A DNA stretch of 64,000 nt from Alteromonadaceae bacterium (GTDB taxonomy: Bacteria; Pseudomonadota; Gammaproteobacteria; Enterobacterales; Alteromonadaceae), in NCBI GenBank assembly GCA_013216015.1, contig JABSOI010000021.1, positions 32,864 to 96,863 of the forward strand, read 5' to 3'. Below, in pieces: positions 60,647 to 64,000 of the stretch (within the stretch, counting starts at the first letter, position 1; the number at the start of each line of letters is the position of its first letter). The notes under the pieces were generated by a model. The model ran no database searches and was not told the origin of the DNA. It saw nothing but the letters and a program-made list of their open reading frames with translations. Both the position numbers and the translations under genes were made by a program.

Positions 60647-61708
60647 TTATTCAGTTCTGTTTATTTCCAATTCAATACCGTATTTTTTAGCCTTTGCTTT
60701 CCATAAACGCTTTGCCAATTTTTGCATATCAATATCTTTATCACCTTCATCAACTATTTCACTACCAATCAATGTTTCCAAAATATCTTCTAATGTTAAT
60801 ATTCCGCGCACCGTGCCATATTCATTAACAACAAGTACAATTTGAACTTTACCAGGTAACATTTCCTTCATAGCATGTGATAAAGTCATATCATCAAGCA
60901 AGGTTGGCATTTCCCTGACATATTTGCTTAAACGAAAACCTTTATTGCCGCGGGCCTGTGCCAATAATAAATCAGTACGAAGAACAAAACCGATAAAGTC
61001 ATCAAGCTCTTTATCGTAAACAGGTATTCTGGTAAAACGAATTTTACTATGTTTATGAAAAAACTCTTCTACCCGCAAATCTTTAGAATCACTGAATATT
61101 ACCGTCCTTGGAGTCATTACATCCTGGATCTTAATTTCCTGTAACAGCAACAGGTTTTTCAGCATTTTGGCTTCTTCCTGTGCAATATGCCCTTCATCGG
61201 CACTCAACTGAGCCACAACAGAAAATTCGTTACGACTGAAACCAACAGATCTTTCTTTATTTACCATATTACGAGTAATAAACTCTGACATTTTTATAAA
61301 CGGGTACAAAGCCCAAACCATAAACTTTAAAACGTGAGCAGTAACAGGCGCTAAAGATTTCCAATGTGATACGCCTAATGTTTTAGGGATTATCTCTGAA
61401 AAAACAAGGATCAGAAAAGTTAACACTGCTGAAACAATGCCTAACGATGCATTTCCAAATAACACAGCTGCTTGAGCACCAACTCCAGCGGCGCCAACAG
61501 TATGAGCCACAGTATTTAAGGTTAATATTGCGGCTAATGGTTTATTTATATCTTCTTTCAATATACGTAAAATTTTACCTGCTTTTTGTCCTTCATTTTC
61601 CATCATGATAATATGCAACCAGGAAATACTCAGCAATACTGCTTCGGCAATAGAGCACAAAAACGAAAAAAATATAGCTATAAATAAATACAATCCAAGA
61701 AGAGACAT
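60647..61708 (-). CDS. CNNM/CBS domain protein (HlyC/CorC family transporter-like)
   Basis: A 353-residue inner-membrane protein. The N-terminal DUF21/CNNM domain, residues 1-~165, has hydrophobic segments and AILTLNTVAHTVGAAGVGAQ, then FSEIIPKTLGVSHWKSLAPV. A CBS pair follows, about 190-315 (IQDVMTPRTVIFSDSKDLRV, IPVYDKELDDFIGFVLRTDL, VVNEYGTVRGILTLEDILET). The C-terminal CorC/HlyC domain is absent, as in the short branch. Members are linked to Mg2+/Co2+ efflux or resistance; the role here is inferred. It is transcribed alone. Confidence 0.9.
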   Translation of the reverse strand: MSLLGLYLFIAIFFSFLCSIAEAVLLSISWLHIIMMENEGQKAGKILRILKEDINKPLAAILTLNTVAHTVGAAGVGAQAAVLFGNASLGIVSAVLTFLILVFSEIIPKTLGVSHWKSLAPVTAHVLKFMVWALYPFIKMSEFITRNMVNKERSVGFSRNEFSVVAQLSADEGHIAQEEAKMLKNLLLLQEIKIQDVMTPRTVIFSDSKDLRVEEFFHKHSKIRFTRIPVYDKELDDFIGFVLRTDLLLAQARGNKGFRLSKYVREMPTLLDDMTLSHAMKEMLPGKVQIVLVVNEYGTVRGILTLEDILETLIGSEIVDEGDKDIDMQKLAKRLWKAKAKKYGIELEINRTE

Positions 61709-61993
61709 AAGTTTATTTTTAAAGGCCTGTAAATTCGGTCGCTAGGTTAATATCATTTTAGAAACGAGTTCAATACTACATAATAGTTGGTTTTTGAAGG
61801 CTTTCAAGTTCACTTAATGATCTATATGTAACTTCACAACTTAACTTTATGAATAATTACTACAAGAACAGAGTTGTGTCATACTTTTAGTTATTAGAAA
61901 AGACAAAACACGTCCAAAATAGTTAGGTTTTAGTATTATTTAATGTGGGTAAATATCGAAAATAACGATGCGCCATGTGAATATGCCAGCCTG

Positions 61994-62051
61994 TTGCCAA
62001 ATTGATAATAGACAATTTAGTAACAGGCATAAGGGCAATTTAGTCGGCTAC
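61994..62051. repeat. dispersed repeat, copy 2
   Basis: Related to 59987-60046: TTGCCAAATTG, inverted CAATTTAGTAACAGG, then TTTAGTCGGCTACA. CCTGTTGCCAAATTG/CAATTTAGTAACAGG gives a hairpin. Confidence 0.6.
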
Positions 62052-62078
62052 AGTTACTTACTGTATTTACGACTACTT

Positions 62079-62591
62079 TTAAAATGTGCCAATCCAACTT
62101 ACACTGATAACTGCAGTTCCACCAAATTTTTCATAAGATGCTTCAATTGAATTTTTCGGATTAAATTTATAACCAAAGCCGACACCGCCACCTAGGTCCC
62201 ATTCGCTGTTACTTTCTTCATAACTGCCAGATTTAATGGTAAATTTAGTATTCGCATACGAAGGCTCTGCGTAAAGATATGCTTTTTCACTGATCTCATT
62301 CTGAACACGAAAGTCGATTGACATAAACCTGTCTAACTTAACATCAAGGTCATATCCATAAAGTTCGAATGAATCATCTTTAACACCTACCCCATAGCGA
62401 ACACCAGCTATCCAATGTATTTTTTTCTCAGGTGCAAAATCATATCGAAGTTTTCCGACAATTGCGCCGAAGTCGAATTTATCCTCCTCCACCTCATCTG
62501 ACATGTTAAAGTAACCCAGCCCTGTCTCCCACTGAGCAGATGCACCAAAAGACATTGCACCTAGTAATGACGCTATAATTAATTTTTTCAT
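62079..62591 (-). CDS. small outer-membrane beta-barrel protein
   Basis: A 170-residue protein with signal peptide MKKLIIASLLGAMSFGASAQ. A mature domain of alternating hydrophobic/polar strands follows (GAIVGKLRYDF, IHWIAGVRYGVGV, SIDFRVQNEISEKAYLYAEP, WDLGGGVGFGYKF). It ends in aromatic Phe after ISVSWIGTF, the outer-membrane insertion signal. An eight-stranded OmpA/OmpW-like barrel fits the size. The ligand and role are unknown. The leader AACATTATG follows AAGGAAA. Confidence 0.82.
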   Translation of the reverse strand: MKKLIIASLLGAMSFGASAQWETGLGYFNMSDEVEEDKFDFGAIVGKLRYDFAPEKKIHWIAGVRYGVGVKDDSFELYGYDLDVKLDRFMSIDFRVQNEISEKAYLYAEPSYANTKFTIKSGSYEESNSEWDLGGGVGFGYKFNPKNSIEASYEKFGGTAVISVSWIGTF

Positions 62592-62962
62592 AATGTTTTT
62601 CCTTGTTTAACGTTTGATAAATTTTGTGTTTGTTAATTTAAATTTTCCTTAATGAGAAGCTGAATAACTGCCACTGAACTGAAATTTTGCGCGCAAAAAT
62701 TCTGCCTCATGGTTATAGAAGCTATTTTCTCATTTGGATTATTGGTTTGATTTAGTTGATTGTTTTTTCGTGTTACCTCCTTGTAATTAAATTGGTACCC
62801 TTTGATCCGTAAGGGTTTGTTACTTGTTGTATGTTAGTGTTTTTTGTTAAAACTCTACTTTATCTGTTTTTTTTATGCTATTTATCCAGAGGCAGGGTCA
62901 ACTAATAAATGGCAATAGCTGACCCAGTGTAGAATCAATTACTTGACCTTTCAGTTTTGACC
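62592..62962. other. intergenic region
   Basis: No gene recognised. A palindrome TTTTGCGCGCAAAA lies near 62684-62697 upstream of the barrel gene. Confidence 0.45.
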
Positions 62963-63044
62963 GCCTCCCCGTTTGTTGTTTTATCTGTTCCTTAAAGTGA
63001 TTAGCCCTAGTACCCATACTTTATTCGTCTAATCAACTACTCTG
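62963..63044. repeat. dispersed repeat flanking the lipoprotein gene, copy 1
   Basis: GCCTCCCCGTTTGTTGTT to TTTATTCGTCTAATCAACTA. It matches 63771-63854 in the same orientation, about 75 percent by eye. Confidence 0.6.
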
Positions 63045-63061
63045 ATCACTTTGATCGCCCC

Positions 63062-63562
63062 CTATTTACGGCAAACTAACATTATTGATTTACTTAAAAT
63101 ACGTTTTTCTTTTTCTTGAATATTTAAATTTTGTATTCCCCAATTTTGACTTTGCTTATATTTGAAAACTAAAAAGGCTCTACCTCCAAAACCTAGAGAT
63201 ATCGAGTCTACTTGAGCAAATTTCAAATTTAAATAATCTATACCTTTTCCATTTATACGAATTGAAGCAATACCAACTGGTAAACCTATTCTCTCCCAGT
63301 CTAAACTAAAATAGTTTGGATATTTACGCACATCAACAAATCCAGATGATATAACACCACTTTTTAAAGTATCTTCAATACTCTCAATTTCATTTACCCA
63401 AGCTTGAAGGTAACTCACCTTTACTTGATCGGACGCAATAGCCTCTAATTTATCACATACCCCCTTAGCTTCGCTTTTACCTTGATAACACGCTTTCAAA
63501 CATAAAACACTGAATAATATTAAGAGAACGATTTTTCCATTTGAATGTAATTTTTTATTCAT
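63062..63562 (-). CDS. hypothetical lipoprotein
   Basis: A 166-residue protein from ATG 63560-63562 (a GTG four codons earlier is possible). The N-terminus is basic and then hydrophobic (MNKKLHSNGKIVLLILFSVL) and ends at a lipobox-like LKAC. The mature part has no recognised domain (KVSYLQAWVNEIESIEDTLK, DVRKYPNYFSLDWERIGLPV, ISLGFGGRAFLVFKY). The gene is bracketed by two copies of a dispersed repeat, which may indicate that it moves as cargo or was inserted within a duplicated element. Confidence 0.65.
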   Translation of the reverse strand: MNKKLHSNGKIVLLILFSVLCLKACYQGKSEAKGVCDKLEAIASDQVKVSYLQAWVNEIESIEDTLKSGVISSGFVDVRKYPNYFSLDWERIGLPVGIASIRINGKGIDYLNLKFAQVDSISLGFGGRAFLVFKYKQSQNWGIQNLNIQEKEKRILSKSIMLVCRK

Positions 63563-63770
63563 ACTAAAAAGCACCTGTTTCAGTTATCCCATTATAATAC
63601 CCAGACATAGTCCAAGGCTGAGCTTGATAAATTTGATGTAATCAAAGGGTCTGCAATCAAAGGATCAGAGTAATTGATAGTTAAATTAGTTCGCCCTTAC
63701 TTAATAATTTATCAATACTTTTCTATATTGCTCCAACTTTCTATCGTCCCTCTTTCCATCGTTGATGGTT

Positions 63771-63854
63771 GCCTCCTCGTTTGTCGCTCTATCTGTTTAA
63801 AAACGGGATTATTCTCAAGTTCCCAAACTTTATTCGTCGAATCAACTACTCTGA
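63771..63854. repeat. dispersed repeat flanking the lipoprotein gene, copy 2
   Basis: Second copy of 62963-63044. On the minus strand one frame reads VRVVDSTNKVWELENNPVFK and QIERQTRRQ. This looks like a transposase-type C-terminal fragment. Copy 1 has a stop and changes in the same frame, so both would be decayed. Confidence 0.55.
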
Positions 63855-64000
63855 CCCGAATGGCACTAGGTTAAGAAAAAAATCAATAAAATATAATAAG
63901 TTATATGAAATCTGTATATTGGGAAATGTAAAAGAAAGGCAGAAACTCTTGTAAAATATTTTTACCACAAAAAGTTTAAACAAAAGTAGTCTGCCTCATG

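Overview
The window is AT-rich DNA from a marine gammaproteobacterium, most probably Colwellia or a close relative such as Thalassotalea. This rests on recognised protein families and gene order, not on a database search: a monomeric isocitrate dehydrogenase, leucine dehydrogenase, TonB-dependent receptor, PEP-CTERM protein, YdiJ-type dehydrogenase and many small TIR or REP-like repeats. No rRNA, tRNA or CRISPR array was seen.

Layout. 0-16 kb is mostly core metabolism: the 3' part of a YdiJ-like FAD/Fe-S dehydrogenase, leucine dehydrogenase, the 5-oxoprolinase operon pxpABC, roxA with a GNAT gene, and the block purB-hflD-mnmA-rluE facing icd. This keeps E. coli-like gene order, but icd is of the unrelated monomeric type. 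16-38 kb is a mixed accessory stretch: small hypotheticals, a PNPOx-like protein, a TonB receptor, an ATP-grasp protein, an M16 lipoprotein protease, isoaspartyl peptidase, a pesticin-like lysozyme and a CPA2 antiporter. It also holds several decayed genes, each broken by a single in-frame stop, a frameshift or an internal deletion.

38-48 kb is a decayed island. It has an intact tyrosine recombinase whose TTG start lies directly behind an 11-bp inverted repeat, a YodC-like protein, and a filamentous (inovirus) prophage remnant. The remnant has a small membrane protein, a collagen-repeat adsorption protein, a DUF2523/pVI-like gene and Zot. Three sequence blocks of the phage recur downstream (about 45.06, 46.3-46.56 and 47.6 kb), suggesting tandem prophage copies that were deleted and interrupted. 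Passenger genes here encode a TraB/GumN protein, a PEP-CTERM protein and a truncated sulfatase.

49.4-57.6 kb returns to core genes: an orphan HicB antitoxin behind a G-rich leader, the biotin genes bioB-F-C-D divergent from bioA with a BirA-type operator touching the bioA start, and asnS. 57.7-64 kb holds a frameshifted CadC-like regulator, a CNNM/CBS transporter-like protein, a small outer-membrane barrel, a lipoprotein and more repeats.

How it fits together: the metabolic blocks are intact and ordinary. The unusual content is the phage island, the high density of short inverted-repeat elements, and the cluster of genes that would be full length but for one stop codon.
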